Below, one piece after another: positions 25,302-34,865 of a stretch of 64,000 nucleotides of DNA. Source of the DNA: DATIYF01 sp035517775 (GTDB lineage Bacteria; Acidobacteriota; Terriglobia; Terriglobales; Acidobacteriaceae); the NCBI GenBank assembly GCA_035517775.1, contig DATIYF010000024.1:132273-196272 (forward strand), read 5' to 3'. Each line of letters opens with the position of its first letter. Position 1 is the stretch's first letter. Under the pieces are notes generated by a model. The model ran no database searches. It saw nothing but the letters and a program-made list of their open reading frames with translations, and had not been told where the DNA came from. The translations under genes and the position numbers were made by a program.

Positions 25302-25718
25302 AAATATTCGCCTTTTGTTCGCCACTAAAGAATACCGCAAGAGCGAATCAAAATCAAGATCGCTTTCTTCGGCGGGGGTCTGCTTGAAGAGCTATCACCA
25401 CAAAGGGCGCGAAGGCGCACAAAGAAAAACGCCTTCGTGAGCCTTCGTGGTTTCAATCGCTCTGCCAGGCGGCCACGAAACTGACCAAAATACCTTCCGG
25501 CCGGATGCCAGGCCGAAAAACGCCCCGCCGGCCTCTGGGGGGTAGCTGGACCCCTGCCGGGCGATTTCTTTCGAAATTGGACCCTGTGCGAAAGTCGCAC
25601 AAACGGATTAGGAAGGCATGCCGGTGGCCGGAGGCGCCGATTTTCCGGCGGAAGAAGTCCCAAATTGGGAAAAAGCGCGCGCTTGCCAAGCCTCAGCCGT
25701 GAAATCCGCCTTAGGAGC
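25302..25718. other. Gene-free gap with an imperfect palindromic repeat (25397-25451)
   Basis: About 417 bases without a credible gene. The segment 25397-25451 folds back on itself: ACCACAAAGGGCGCGAAGGCG pairs imperfectly with CGCCTTCGTGAGCCTTCGTGGT (arms shown approximately, each cited in short form), a layout common in dispersed acidobacterial repeats. The rest shows only short ORFs in several frames with no family likeness and no clear regulatory motif. Confidence 0.55.
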
Positions 25719-26936
25719 CTAGACGCAGCAATACGCAATGGCCGCCAGGGCTGCGGCTGAGGGAAGCAGGTAGCTGGTCTGCGGCTTGGATTGCTTCAGC
25801 CAGTGCCAAGTGAGGCCCAGCATGACCATGGATAAGACCATCACTGCAATCCAGGTTAAAGTGGCGGGCCCGGAGAGGGTGGGGCCGATCAGCTGCCGCA
25901 GGCCCAGATTCCACACCGAGCCGTACAGAATCGAAACATGGATGAAGTAAATGGTCAGCGATTCCTGCGCCAGCGAAGATACCGCCGCGCCGGGAAGCGG
26001 AACCCATTGCGTCACCAGGCTGACCGCGGTCAGCAGCAGGCTAACGCAGCCCACGCGAAGGAAGAACAGGCTGGGGCTGGTGGTCCAGAAATCCACCTGG
26101 GTGTAGAGGTGGTCGGGCAGGCGCGCCATGCCTGCCAGAATAAGAAGCCCCGCGCCCACGGGCAGCAGCCAGCGCAGGCTGCTTGCGCCCGAGCGCCACA
26201 GGTGCACGCCGTATCCCATGGCCGCGCCCAGCAGAATGTAAGCCGACCAGGGAAACAGCGGGAACAAGGAGCCGGTGCGGAAGTTGAGATAAGAGGCTAA
26301 AGAAAGGGGCATGACGTGGCGCCACTCGATGACGCCCGCGAGCGGCGAGGCCAGAACCACGAAGACGCAAAGCCCGAGCGCCGCCTGGGCGAAACGCTTC
26401 GGCGTCTTGCACAGCAGTAACAGAAGCTGCAGAAAGATCAGGGTGCCGCCGATGCACTGCAGCACATCCACCTGAAACCAGCTTTGCCAGCCGGCGGAAT
26501 CGAGGCCCGCCAGGTTGCGGAAGGAGCTGACCGGCAAATGCATGGCGTAACCCAGCAGCACGAAGATTCCGAAGCGCCGCACCCGCTTGAAAAACTTGGG
26601 GGAAAAGGTGAGGTAAGAATCCCAATACTTGAGTGAAGCCAGGGTGAACGACATGCCGGCCAGCAGAAGGAATGTAGGCGCGGTCAGGCCGCGCAGGAAC
26701 AGCCATCCGTTGTAGAAGAAGCCCTGGCGCAGCTGGGGAGCAAGCAGCACATCAATGGTGTGCCCCTGCACCATGAACAGGGTGGCCAGGACGCGGGTGA
26801 CATCCACTTCGATGACCCGCGAGCGGGTAGATGCTAACGCCAGATTGGTCCTCCCAGCCCCACGCGGCATTTTACACTGCCCCGCGCCTGGAGATAGCAG
26901 CCGAAGGGACAGGGATTGGTTCTGCGAAGCCGGCAT
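25719..26936 (-). CDS. Heparan-alpha-glucosaminide N-acetyltransferase-like (DUF1624) membrane protein
   Basis: 405 residues with about ten membrane helices. The stretch VIEVDVTRVLATLFMVQGH in the first helix region and LAGMSFTLASLKYW followed by RRFGIFVLLGYAMHLP are typical of the DUF1624/HGSNAT group of inner-membrane acyltransferases. Expected role: moving an acyl group across the membrane to an extracytoplasmic sugar (family knowledge). The first 40 residues are not family-like, so the true start may be the ATG near 26870. Its stop codon is 378 bp from the radical SAM gene. Confidence 0.75.
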   Translation of the reverse strand: MPASQNQSLSLRLLSPGAGQCKMPRGAGRTNLALASTRSRVIEVDVTRVLATLFMVQGHTIDVLLAPQLRQGFFYNGWLFLRGLTAPTFLLLAGMSFTLASLKYWDSYLTFSPKFFKRVRRFGIFVLLGYAMHLPVSSFRNLAGLDSAGWQSWFQVDVLQCIGGTLIFLQLLLLLCKTPKRFAQAALGLCVFVVLASPLAGVIEWRHVMPLSLASYLNFRTGSLFPLFPWSAYILLGAAMGYGVHLWRSGASSLRWLLPVGAGLLILAGMARLPDHLYTQVDFWTTSPSLFFLRVGCVSLLLTAVSLVTQWVPLPGAAVSSLAQESLTIYFIHVSILYGSVWNLGLRQLIGPTLSGPATLTWIAVMVLSMVMLGLTWHWLKQSKPQTSYLLPSAAALAAIAYCCV

Positions 26937-26959
26937 GGATGAAAAGAGTTAGATGCTTG

Positions 26960-27904
26960 CTACTTCGCCCGGGGATGGGTCTGGTCGTACACCTGTAAGA
27001 CGTGCTTCATGGAAAGCTGGGTGTAGCGCTGGGTGGTGGAGAGGCGCTCGTGGCCGAGCATTTCCTGGATGGCGCGCAGGTCGGCGCCTTCCTCCAGCAG
27101 GTGGGTGCCGAAGGCGTGGCGCAAGGTGTGGGGATGAAGCTCGGGCGACAAGCCCTGGGCGACGGCGATTTTCTTGATGATGCGGCCGACGCTGCGGGTG
27201 GTGAGGCGGCCGCCGCGCTGATTGATGAGCAGGGCGGGGGTGCTTTTGCGAGTTTCAGCCAGAAGACGCTGGCGCGCCGGCAGATAGGCCGCGAGCGCAG
27301 CGCGGGCCGATTCGCCAAAGGGCACGTAGCGCTCTTTCTTGCCCTTGCCGCGGATCAGGATGGCGGCTGCGCTGATGCGAATGTCATCGAGATTGATGCC
27401 GACCAGCTCCGAATTGCGGATGCCGCAGCCGTAGAGCAGTTCGAGCATGAGCTTGTCGCGTTCAGGAAAAGAGGCAACCTGGGGCATGGGGTCATCGAGG
27501 ATGCTATTCATCTCTTCGATGGTGGGCACGCGGGGCAGTTTCTTGGGCAACCTGGGCGTGGAGACCAGCGCGGCCGGGTTCTGCTCAAGCACGCCTTCCT
27601 GCGCCAGCCAGCGATAGAGCGACCGCACCGCGGCCAGCGCGCGCGCCACCGAAGTCTTGCTCAGGCCTTTTTGGTAGAGATGAGAAAGGAATCCGCGGAT
27701 GGTCACATGGTCAATGGCCGGCCAATCGCGCGCGCCGACATAGGCGGAAAACTCCGCCAGATCGCCGCGGTAAGCCTTGATGGTATGCAGCGAGGCGTTG
27801 CGCTGGCGCAGGGAGCGGAGGAAGTTGGCGATGGCCCGGGCGGCAGCGGTCCGCGAGGGGTTTGGGGTTTTGGTTGTGTTTCCGGCGGCTTGCGATTCGG
27901 CCAT
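26960..27904 (-). CDS. xerC: Tyrosine recombinase, XerC type
   Basis: 314 residues. An N-terminal SAM-like DNA-binding domain (LRQRNASLHTIKAYRGDLAEF) precedes the catalytic domain, with Arg in GCGIRNSEL, the box HTLRHAFGTHLL, the GH of MLGHERLSTTQ and Tyr in RYTQL. The tail VYDQTHPRAK is XerC-like. Xer recombinases resolve chromosome dimers at dif. It starts 2 bp after the stop of the XerD-type gene, so the two are co-transcribed. Confidence 0.85.
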   Translation of the reverse strand: MAESQAAGNTTKTPNPSRTAAARAIANFLRSLRQRNASLHTIKAYRGDLAEFSAYVGARDWPAIDHVTIRGFLSHLYQKGLSKTSVARALAAVRSLYRWLAQEGVLEQNPAALVSTPRLPKKLPRVPTIEEMNSILDDPMPQVASFPERDKLMLELLYGCGIRNSELVGINLDDIRISAAAILIRGKGKKERYVPFGESARAALAAYLPARQRLLAETRKSTPALLINQRGGRLTTRSVGRIIKKIAVAQGLSPELHPHTLRHAFGTHLLEEGADLRAIQEMLGHERLSTTQRYTQLSMKHVLQVYDQTHPRAK

Positions 27905-27906
27905 GG

Positions 27907-28824
27907 CTACCTCGCCTTCGCCCTGGGATGATGCTTCTCATACACGCTCTTGAGCCGGTCGAGGGCAAGATGGGTGTACACCTGGGTGGTGGAAATATCG
28001 GCGTGGCCGAGAATGGTCTGTACCGTGCGCAGGTCGGCGCCGTTTTCCACCATGTGGGTGGCGCAACTGTGGCGCAGCATGTGCGGACTGGCATGGCGTC
28101 CGGCATTCGCCGAAGCCGCCCCCACCATCTGCCAGATGCGTTGCCGGGTGAGCTTCTTTCCGCCAACTCCCAAGAACAAGAGCGGAAGGCTCTTGCCTTT
28201 TGTCAGCGCCGGGCGGGCATTCTTCAGATATTCGCCGAGGGCCTCTTGCGCCGAGCGGCCGAGGGGAACGATGCGCTCCTTGTCTCCTTTGCCGCGCACC
28301 AGCACATAGCCGAGATCGAGTTTCAGGTCTTCCAGTTTGGCATTGACGATTTCTGAGACGCGCAGCGCTCCGGCGTAGAACATCTCCAGCATGGCGCGAT
28401 CACGAAGGGCGAGGGCTTCTGCGGTCTTGCGCGGCGAAGCCGACTTCGGGCCGCGCAGCACCGCCTCAATTTCATCGCGCGCCAGCGACTTGGGCAGGAC
28501 CTTCCACTGCCTGGGAGAATCAATGTTCAGGGTAGGGTCGTGCGCAATGACCTTATCGAGCAGCAAATACTTGTAAAGATGGCGCAGGGCGGAGAGCTTG
28601 CGCCCGACCGAGCGGCCATCCACCGAGTGGGCGAACAGCTCCTGAATGAAGTCGCGCACATCGTCTCGGCGGGCGGTGACCAGGGTGCGGCGTTTGCCTA
28701 GAAATCCGGCGAACTGAACGATGTCGGTGGTGTAGGCGGCGATGGTGAGCGGGGCGAGGCCCTTCTCGATTTTCAGGTAGTCGAGAAAGCGGGAGAGAAG
28801 CTGAGGATTGGGCTGGGTGGACAC
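27907..28824 (-). CDS. xerD: Tyrosine recombinase, XerD type
   Basis: 305 residues from the GTG at 28824. The longer TTG reading adds 40 residues without family likeness. Catalytic residues: Arg in GALRVSEI, HMLRHSCATHMV, LGHADISTTQ and Tyr in VYTHL. The text ENGADLRTVQTILGHADISTT and the tail HPRAK are XerD-like. It would act with the XerC-type protein encoded 2 bp downstream as the two halves of a dif synapse. Finding both in one operon is not the arrangement of enterobacteria. Confidence 0.85.
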   Translation of the reverse strand: MSTQPNPQLLSRFLDYLKIEKGLAPLTIAAYTTDIVQFAGFLGKRRTLVTARRDDVRDFIQELFAHSVDGRSVGRKLSALRHLYKYLLLDKVIAHDPTLNIDSPRQWKVLPKSLARDEIEAVLRGPKSASPRKTAEALALRDRAMLEMFYAGALRVSEIVNAKLEDLKLDLGYVLVRGKGDKERIVPLGRSAQEALGEYLKNARPALTKGKSLPLLFLGVGGKKLTRQRIWQMVGAASANAGRHASPHMLRHSCATHMVENGADLRTVQTILGHADISTTQVYTHLALDRLKSVYEKHHPRAKAR

Positions 28825-28940
28825 GCCTTGAGTATGCGCGTGACCGGAGATTCCAGGAAGTTGAAAACCGCATGGCGAACCACGGAGAACACAGCCGAAA
28901 CCGAGATTCTTGTTGTCGGTATTCCTCCGTCTCCCTGGGG

Positions 28941-29663
28941 TCAAGTCCTTTCCGCCGCAACCTCGCGCAAGATTTCCACCGCGGAGAGCGCTCCTTCCGG
29001 CGTTTCTTCATGTTTGAAGTAAGCGAAGACGTCGCGGCCTTCGCGCAAGTGCTCGCCGATCCGCTTCACCATGGCGCGGCGCTCCTCGGGCGTATAGCTC
29101 GGCTTGCGATAGCGGTAATAGCAGAAACCGGCGGTGACCTGGTCGGGCGTGGTGCGCTCTTCGGTTTCGGCGATGCACAGGGCGCGTTGGTGCTTTTTCA
29201 GCAGGGTGAAGATTTCGCCGCTGAACCAGGAATCGTGGCGGAACTCAAAGGCCGCGGGCAGGGCGCGCGGAAGTGTGGTCAGAAATTCTTCGAGCAGGGC
29301 AGCGTCGGCCTTGAGATTGGGCGGCAACTGAAACAGCACCGGCCCCAGCTTGCCGGCGGCGGCCAGGGGCTCAAGGGTGGAGAGAAAACGGGGAACGAAG
29401 TCCTGCGTGTTTTTCAGCCGCTTGATGTGCGTGATCACCTGGTGGGCTTTGACGCCGAAGCGGAAGCCGGCGGGGGTTTCGGCGATCCACTTCTGGATGG
29501 TGGTTTCCTTGACCAGCTGGCGGAAGGTGAAATTGACCTCGACGGTGTTGAGCCGGGTGGCGTAATGCTGCAGGAATTTTGTCTGGGCGAGCTTGGCGGG
29601 ATAGAAATCCGGCTTCCAGCTCGGATACGCCCATCCCGATGTGCCGGCATAAAGTTGCGCCAT
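28941..29663 (-). CDS. DUF72 domain-containing protein
   Basis: 240 residues. The start MAQLYAGTSGWAYPSWKPDFYP and later FRFGVKAHQVITHIKRL, FEFRHDSWFSGE and FCYYRYRKPSYTPEE are classic DUF72 (YecE-like) blocks forming a TIM-barrel. The function is unknown; conserved acidic and aromatic residues suggest a metal or sugar-like ligand. It is upstream of the xer pair on the same strand but 117 bp away, with a degenerate repeat between. Confidence 0.85.
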   Translation of the reverse strand: MAQLYAGTSGWAYPSWKPDFYPAKLAQTKFLQHYATRLNTVEVNFTFRQLVKETTIQKWIAETPAGFRFGVKAHQVITHIKRLKNTQDFVPRFLSTLEPLAAAGKLGPVLFQLPPNLKADAALLEEFLTTLPRALPAAFEFRHDSWFSGEIFTLLKKHQRALCIAETEERTTPDQVTAGFCYYRYRKPSYTPEERRAMVKRIGEHLREGRDVFAYFKHEETPEGALSAVEILREVAAERT

Positions 29664-29807
29664 AGAAGGATCTTTGACCCCATGAACTCGGCGGCCCCGC
29701 GGCTTTCTTAGTGGTTAAGAACCCTTGATCTTGCCGGCGCCAAAGCCCTTAATCGCAGAGTTCGCAGAGAGAAAGCCGCAGAGATCGTCGAGAAAATGGA
29801 AGAGGAA

Positions 29808-30857
29808 TTATATCGTCTTGCGTTTACGCCCGTTCGCGGCCTTACGCGGCGAGGCTTTCGACCTGGGCTTGCCGCGCTGCCTGCCATCTTCCGCCTGCGC
29901 CGCGATTTCCAGGCCTGCTTCTCTCTCTTCGGCGTGGCCGGTTGCCGCAAGCTTGGGCAGCTTCTGCTTGAGCGCGAGCACGGGCGCGAACAAATCGCCC
30001 ATCTTCTCCACCCGCTGCAAAACCTGCTCCGATTCGAAGACCAGCAGCCTGGCGTCTTTCTTGCTCAGCGCGCGCTCCACTTCTTCCCATTTGAGCGGAG
30101 TCGAAACCGTGGGCCGCTCGCGCGCCCGCAGCGAATAAACCCCAATCGTGGTCTTGTGCTGATCGTTCTGGCTCCAATCCACCAGCACCTTGCCCTGGCG
30201 CAGCGATTTTTTCATATCCGAGACCACCAGTTCGGGATGCTCCTGCTCCAGCAATCGCGCCAGGGCATGGGCCAGGGGCTTGGTGCTGTCGTAGGTGACG
30301 GCAGTGTTCAGGGGAACGTAAATCTGCAATCCCTTGGAGCCGGAGGTTTTGGGAAAGCTTTTCAGCCCGAAGTGCTCGAAAATCTCCCGCAGCCAGAGGC
30401 CGACCTGGCAGCACTGCACGATGTTGGCCGGAGGGCCGGGGTCGAGATCGAAGGCCAGCACGGTAGGGTTCGAGATGTTCTTCGCCAGCGAGAGCGAAGG
30501 ATGCAGCTCCAGCGCCGCCAGATTGGCCACCCAGACCAGTGTGGGCAGGTCGCCGGCGAGAATGTAGTTCACATTGCGGCGGTTGCCCTCGCTCCAGATG
30601 GGCGCGGTCTTTACCCAATCCGGGCGGTGGGTGGTGGCGTTTTTTTCGAAGAAAGGCTGGCCCTCCACTCCATCGGGGTAGCGTTTGAGGGTGAGCGGGC
30701 GCCCGGCGAGGTGCGGGACCATCACCGGCGCAATGCGGGCGTAGTAATCAATCACCTGGCCCTTGGTGAAGCCCGCTGCGGGATAGAGGACCTTGTCTAA
30801 ATTCGACAGCTTCAGGTGCCGCCCCTGTATTTCAACCACTGTGGATTCGCTCGCCAT
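29808..30857 (-). CDS. LigD polymerase-domain protein (NHEJ primase-polymerase, AEP superfamily)
   Basis: 349 residues from the ATG at 30857, with AGGGG upstream. A longer open frame to 31202 is shadow sequence opposite the M16 gene. Motifs of the archaeo-eukaryotic primase-like LigD polymerase domain: FDLDPGP (metal site), KTSGSKGLQIYVPL and VLVDWSQND. The C-terminal 60 residues are basic and low complexity (lysine/arginine-rich), probably DNA-binding. No ligase or nuclease domain is fused and no ku gene is nearby. Role: gap filling with ribonucleotides or dNTPs at double-strand breaks (family knowledge). Confidence 0.85.
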   Translation of the reverse strand: MASESTVVEIQGRHLKLSNLDKVLYPAAGFTKGQVIDYYARIAPVMVPHLAGRPLTLKRYPDGVEGQPFFEKNATTHRPDWVKTAPIWSEGNRRNVNYILAGDLPTLVWVANLAALELHPSLSLAKNISNPTVLAFDLDPGPPANIVQCCQVGLWLREIFEHFGLKSFPKTSGSKGLQIYVPLNTAVTYDSTKPLAHALARLLEQEHPELVVSDMKKSLRQGKVLVDWSQNDQHKTTIGVYSLRARERPTVSTPLKWEEVERALSKKDARLLVFESEQVLQRVEKMGDLFAPVLALKQKLPKLAATGHAEEREAGLEIAAQAEDGRQRGKPRSKASPRKAANGRKRKTI

Positions 30858-31068
30858 GCTCAACCCCTGGTGGATTGCCAGCATACTCGGACGCGAGGCG
30901 TTGGAAAAGGGATGCAATTGCCTAAGCTCGCGAGGAGCGGTCAACCGCCGCGCGGAGCGTCCCGAAGGGCCTTTCCCGTTTGCCAAGCTCCCTTTGCTCC
31001 ACGTAACATCAAAGCCTGCCTGCATGCCTTTTGCGCCGATCCCGCGTCTAACCCTGTTCGGAGGCCGA

Positions 31069-32610
31069 ATGAAATCCCCCGCCACAAGAATGAAATTCTT
31101 TGCCGTAAAGTCGCTGGCCTTGCTCCTGCTGCTTTCCGCGCTGGCGGCGGCGCAAGACCTGGCGTCGTTTGAGAAGCGGGTCACGGTGAAGAAGCTGGCC
31201 AACGGACTGACCGTAATCCTCTGCGAGCGGCCGGAGGCGCCGGTGTTTTCCTTCTACACCAATGTGGACGCCGGCTCGGCCCAGGACCCGCAGGGCGAGA
31301 CCGGGCTGGCGCACATGTTCGAGCACATGGCTTTCAAGGGCACGGATCAGATCGGAACCACGAACTATCCGGCGGAGAAAGTTGCCCTGGCCAAGGTCGA
31401 GACCGCTTATGCCGCCTACATTCACGAACGCGATAAGCCGTTCGGGCGCGATGACAAGAGGGTGGAAGCACTGCGGCAGGCCTGGCAGGACGACATCAAG
31501 GCGGCGCAAAAGTACGTGATCCCCGAGCAGTTCACCGAAATTCTGGAGCGCAACGGCGGCGAGGACATCAACGCCTCCACCAATGACGACGAGACCAATT
31601 ATTTCTACTCGCTTCCCGCGAATCGCCTGGAACTGTGGGCCTACCTGGAGTCCGAACGTTTTCTGCACCCGGTGATGCGCGAGTTCTACAAAGAACGCGA
31701 CGTGGTGACCGAAGAGCGCCGCATGCGCACCGACAGCAATCCCATCGGGAGGCTGATTGAGCAATTCATCACTGCGGCTTTTCAGGCCAGCGAGTATCAC
31801 CGGCCCACGGTGGGCTGGATGTCTGACCTCAACACTTTTTCCGCCACCGACGCCATCCACTTCTTCCATCGTTATTACATTCCGTCGAACATGGTGATTG
31901 CGGTGGTGGGAGACGTAAAGCCGGAGCAGGCGGAGCCGCTGATTGAGAAGTACTTCGGGCGCATTCCCTCCGGGCCGAAGCCGGATGAACGCATCACCAC
32001 CGAGCCGGCGCAAAACTCCGAGCGCCGCGTGGTGCTCTACGAGAACGCGCAGCCACTGTATCTGGAGGGCTACCACCGCCCCAGTTTTCACAGCCCCGAT
32101 GATGCGGTTTACGATGCGATTGCCGATCTGATGTCTGACGGCCGGACTTCGCGCCTTTACCGCGCCCTGGTGCGCGACAAGAAGATCGCCTCGTACTCGG
32201 CCGGGTTCACCGGCTTTCCGGGCACCAAGTACCCGCATCTGTTCGCGTTCTACGCTTTCATGCTGCCCAGCCATAAACCAGAGGAGGCCGAGGCGGCGAT
32301 CCACGAAGAGCTGGAGCGGTTGAAGTCCCAGGACATCAGTGATGACGAGCTGAAGATGATCAAGACCCGGGCCAAGGCCAGCCTGATCCGCGGACTGGAT
32401 GACAACCAGGGCCTGGCCTTTCATCTGGGCCTGTACCAGGCGCGCTATGGCGACTGGCGCGAGCTGTTCCGCCAGGTGGACCGCATAGACAAGGTGAGCA
32501 AGGCGGACATTCGGCGGGTTGCCCAGGAGACTTTCATTCCCACCAACCGGATTGTGGGAATCATAGAGACGGCCGCGCCGGCAGCGGCCAACAAGGGAGG
32601 CCAACAATGA
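31069..32610 (+). CDS. M16 zinc peptidase, catalytic subunit
   Basis: 513 residues with an N-terminal signal peptide ending near LAAAQD. The inverted zinc motif HMFEH is at H82/E85/H86. A distal glutamate is expected in the following helix region. GGAGG precedes the ATG at 31069. An M16B-like two-lobe protease works together with a partner lobe, here the protein encoded immediately downstream (4 bp overlap). Exported; it probably degrades peptides in the periplasm. Confidence 0.88.
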   Translation: MKSPATRMKFFAVKSLALLLLLSALAAAQDLASFEKRVTVKKLANGLTVILCERPEAPVFSFYTNVDAGSAQDPQGETGLAHMFEHMAFKGTDQIGTTNYPAEKVALAKVETAYAAYIHERDKPFGRDDKRVEALRQAWQDDIKAAQKYVIPEQFTEILERNGGEDINASTNDDETNYFYSLPANRLELWAYLESERFLHPVMREFYKERDVVTEERRMRTDSNPIGRLIEQFITAAFQASEYHRPTVGWMSDLNTFSATDAIHFFHRYYIPSNMVIAVVGDVKPEQAEPLIEKYFGRIPSGPKPDERITTEPAQNSERRVVLYENAQPLYLEGYHRPSFHSPDDAVYDAIADLMSDGRTSRLYRALVRDKKIASYSAGFTGFPGTKYPHLFAFYAFMLPSHKPEEAEAAIHEELERLKSQDISDDELKMIKTRAKASLIRGLDDNQGLAFHLGLYQARYGDWRELFRQVDRIDKVSKADIRRVAQETFIPTNRIVGIIETAAPAAANKGGQQ

Positions 32611-34763
32611 AGCGCCCCTCGCTGGTTCGTGCCGGGCTGGTGGCGGTGCTGGCCGGCGTTCTTGCTCCGGTTGTTGCCGTGGCGCAAGCCACCAGCTGGA
32701 AACAGGTCCCCATTCCTCCCCTGCCGGCGTTCCACCCGCAGGAGCCGAAGCGCATTGTGCTGCCCAACGGCATGATCATCTTTTTGCAGGAAGATCACGA
32801 GCTGCCGCTGATTGATGCCGTGGCGCGCATTCGCGGCGGCTCGCGCTCCGAGCCCGCCGAAAAAGCCGGCCTTCTCGATATTTACGGCGAGGTCTGGCGC
32901 ACGGGCGGCAGCAAGACGGAGACCGGCGACCAACTGGACGACTACCTGGAGCTCCGCGCCGCGAAAGTGGAAACCGATGACAACGAAGACTCGACTGTCA
33001 TCTCGATGTCGTGCCTGAAGGGCGATTTCGAGGATGTGTTCAAGGTCTTCACCGATCTGTTGCGCAATCCTGAATTCCGCCAAGACAAGATTGATCTGGC
33101 CAAGGGCGAGATGGATGACGCCATCTCCCGCCGTAACGACCAGGCCAGCCAGATTGCGGTGCGCGAATCCATCAAGCTGGCCTATGGCGCGAATAATCCT
33201 TATGCGCGCCAGGCCGAGTATGCCACCGTGGCCGCGGTCACGCGCCAGGACCTGCTGGAGTGGCACGCCGCTCACGTTCACCCCAATGACATCATCGTGG
33301 GGGTGGACGGTGATTTTGATTCGACTGAGATGGAAGCCAGACTGCGGGCAGCGTTTGGCGATTGGGAAAAGGGCCCTTACGTAAAGACCCCGCAGATCAA
33401 GTTCACCCCAGCCCCGCACGGCTATTACCTGGTAAACAAGAGCGACGTGAACCAGAGCAACATCCGCATGGTGGAGTTGGGCACGGAGCGCAACAGCACC
33501 GACTACTATCCCATTGAAGTTTTCAATGAGGCTTTCGGCGGGAGTTCCTCGTCGCGCCTGTTCGAGAACATTCGCACGGCGAAGGGCCTGGGGTATTCCG
33601 TAGGCGGCGGCATCGGGACCGACTTCGATCACCCGGGAATTCTGCGGCTTGCCATGGGCACCAAAAGCGGCACCACGGTGGAAGCCATCCAGGCACTCTA
33701 CCAGCAGATTGACGAGCTCAAGACCAAACCCCTGACTGAGGCCGAGATCAAGCGGGCCAAGGACTCGATCCTGAATTCCTTTGTCTTCAACTTCGACTCG
33801 CCCGATAAAGTGCTGCGCGAGCGCATGGCCTATGAGTTTTACGGCTATCCGGCTGACTTTCTGGAGCAATACCGCGCGGGAATTGAGAAGGTCACTCCGG
33901 CCGAAGTGAAAGACGTTGCCGCCAAGTATCTACACAAGGACCAGCTGGCGGTGCTGGTGGTGGGCAACAGCGCCCAGTTTGACAAGCCACTGTCTTCGCT
34001 CGGGCCGGTGACGGATATAGATATCGCTATTCCTCCGCCTCCGGGAGCGGCCAAAGAAGAGTCAAATGCTCCGACCGCCTCGAATGCGGAGGGCAAGGCT
34101 CTTATCGCCAAAGTCGTAGAAGGCATGGGTGGCGACGCCAGGCTGCAATCTATTAAGGCGTTGGAGTTGGAGATCAACTCCACCCAAAAAACTCCGCAGG
34201 GCGACTTGCCCATGAGCATGACGACCACGCTGGTGTTTCCCGACCGCATTCACGTTGCCGCCAAAGGCCCCATGGGAGAATTCACTATGGCGGCCTCACC
34301 CCAGGCGGCGTTTGTTTCGGCTGCGGGCATGGGGGTGCAGGACCTGCCGCCCTCGCGCGCGAAAGAAACTCTGGCACAGGTGAAGCGCGATCTGGTTTAT
34401 ATCGGCCAGCACGCCGAGGACCCGGCATACGTGTTCGCGGCTGCGGGCGAGGAGAAAATTGGCGACGTGCAGGCCAAGATCCTCGACGTAAGCGGCGAGG
34501 GCATTCACATGCGCTGCTACGTTGACCCGCAAAGCGGCCATGTACTGCGCGAAGACTACCAGACGACGGGGCGCTCCGGGCCGGTTGAGAGCGAGACTGA
34601 TTTTTCCGACTGGAAGACCGCCGATGGCCTGACGCTCTCTTACCTGCACAAGAACAAACAGAACGGAGAGGAATCGGGCACGGTGCAATACACCGCGGTT
34701 CACATCAACCCCACGCTCGATCCGAAAATGTTCGAGAAGCCGGCGGCCGAGGCCAAGCAGTAG
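32607..34763 (+). CDS. M16 peptidase-like protein, catalytically inactive partner, with C-terminal extension
   Basis: 718 residues with a signal peptide (cleavage near AVAQA). At the position of HxxEH it reads D91-I-Y-G94-E95, so all zinc ligands are lost, a known feature of the non-catalytic partner of two-subunit M16 enzymes. About 230 C-terminal residues (from LIAKVVEGMGGDARLQSIKALE) form an extra domain reminiscent of outer-membrane lipoprotein-carrier folds. That domain contains IRMVELG-independent strands such as ILDVSGEGIHMRCYVDPQSG. The start overlaps the active gene by ATGA, so equal synthesis is likely. Confidence 0.87.
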   Translation: MKRPSLVRAGLVAVLAGVLAPVVAVAQATSWKQVPIPPLPAFHPQEPKRIVLPNGMIIFLQEDHELPLIDAVARIRGGSRSEPAEKAGLLDIYGEVWRTGGSKTETGDQLDDYLELRAAKVETDDNEDSTVISMSCLKGDFEDVFKVFTDLLRNPEFRQDKIDLAKGEMDDAISRRNDQASQIAVRESIKLAYGANNPYARQAEYATVAAVTRQDLLEWHAAHVHPNDIIVGVDGDFDSTEMEARLRAAFGDWEKGPYVKTPQIKFTPAPHGYYLVNKSDVNQSNIRMVELGTERNSTDYYPIEVFNEAFGGSSSSRLFENIRTAKGLGYSVGGGIGTDFDHPGILRLAMGTKSGTTVEAIQALYQQIDELKTKPLTEAEIKRAKDSILNSFVFNFDSPDKVLRERMAYEFYGYPADFLEQYRAGIEKVTPAEVKDVAAKYLHKDQLAVLVVGNSAQFDKPLSSLGPVTDIDIAIPPPPGAAKEESNAPTASNAEGKALIAKVVEGMGGDARLQSIKALELEINSTQKTPQGDLPMSMTTTLVFPDRIHVAAKGPMGEFTMAASPQAAFVSAAGMGVQDLPPSRAKETLAQVKRDLVYIGQHAEDPAYVFAAAGEEKIGDVQAKILDVSGEGIHMRCYVDPQSGHVLREDYQTTGRSGPVESETDFSDWKTADGLTLSYLHKNKQNGEESGTVQYTAVHINPTLDPKMFEKPAAEAKQ

Positions 34764-34865
34764 CCGCAACCGGTAAACTGGGACCGCTCGCCATTCTTAG
34801 GGTGTATCTTTCCCCGCCCGCGCGATTTTCTCTGCGTGTTAATGTAGCCGCGTAGCCGCACCCCC

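Noticed and set aside
28824..28944. TTG-started extension of XerD
   Set aside because: The additional 40 residues are unlike Xer proteins, and the region contains a degenerate repeat.
30857..31202. N-terminal extension of the LigD-type ORF
   Set aside because: Reads through the divergent promoter and start of the M16 gene; the ATG at 30857 has a ribosome site and family-like N-terminus.
31048..32607. 519-residue minus-strand ORF
   Set aside because: It lies fully opposite the M16 peptidase gene, which has signal peptide and zinc motif.
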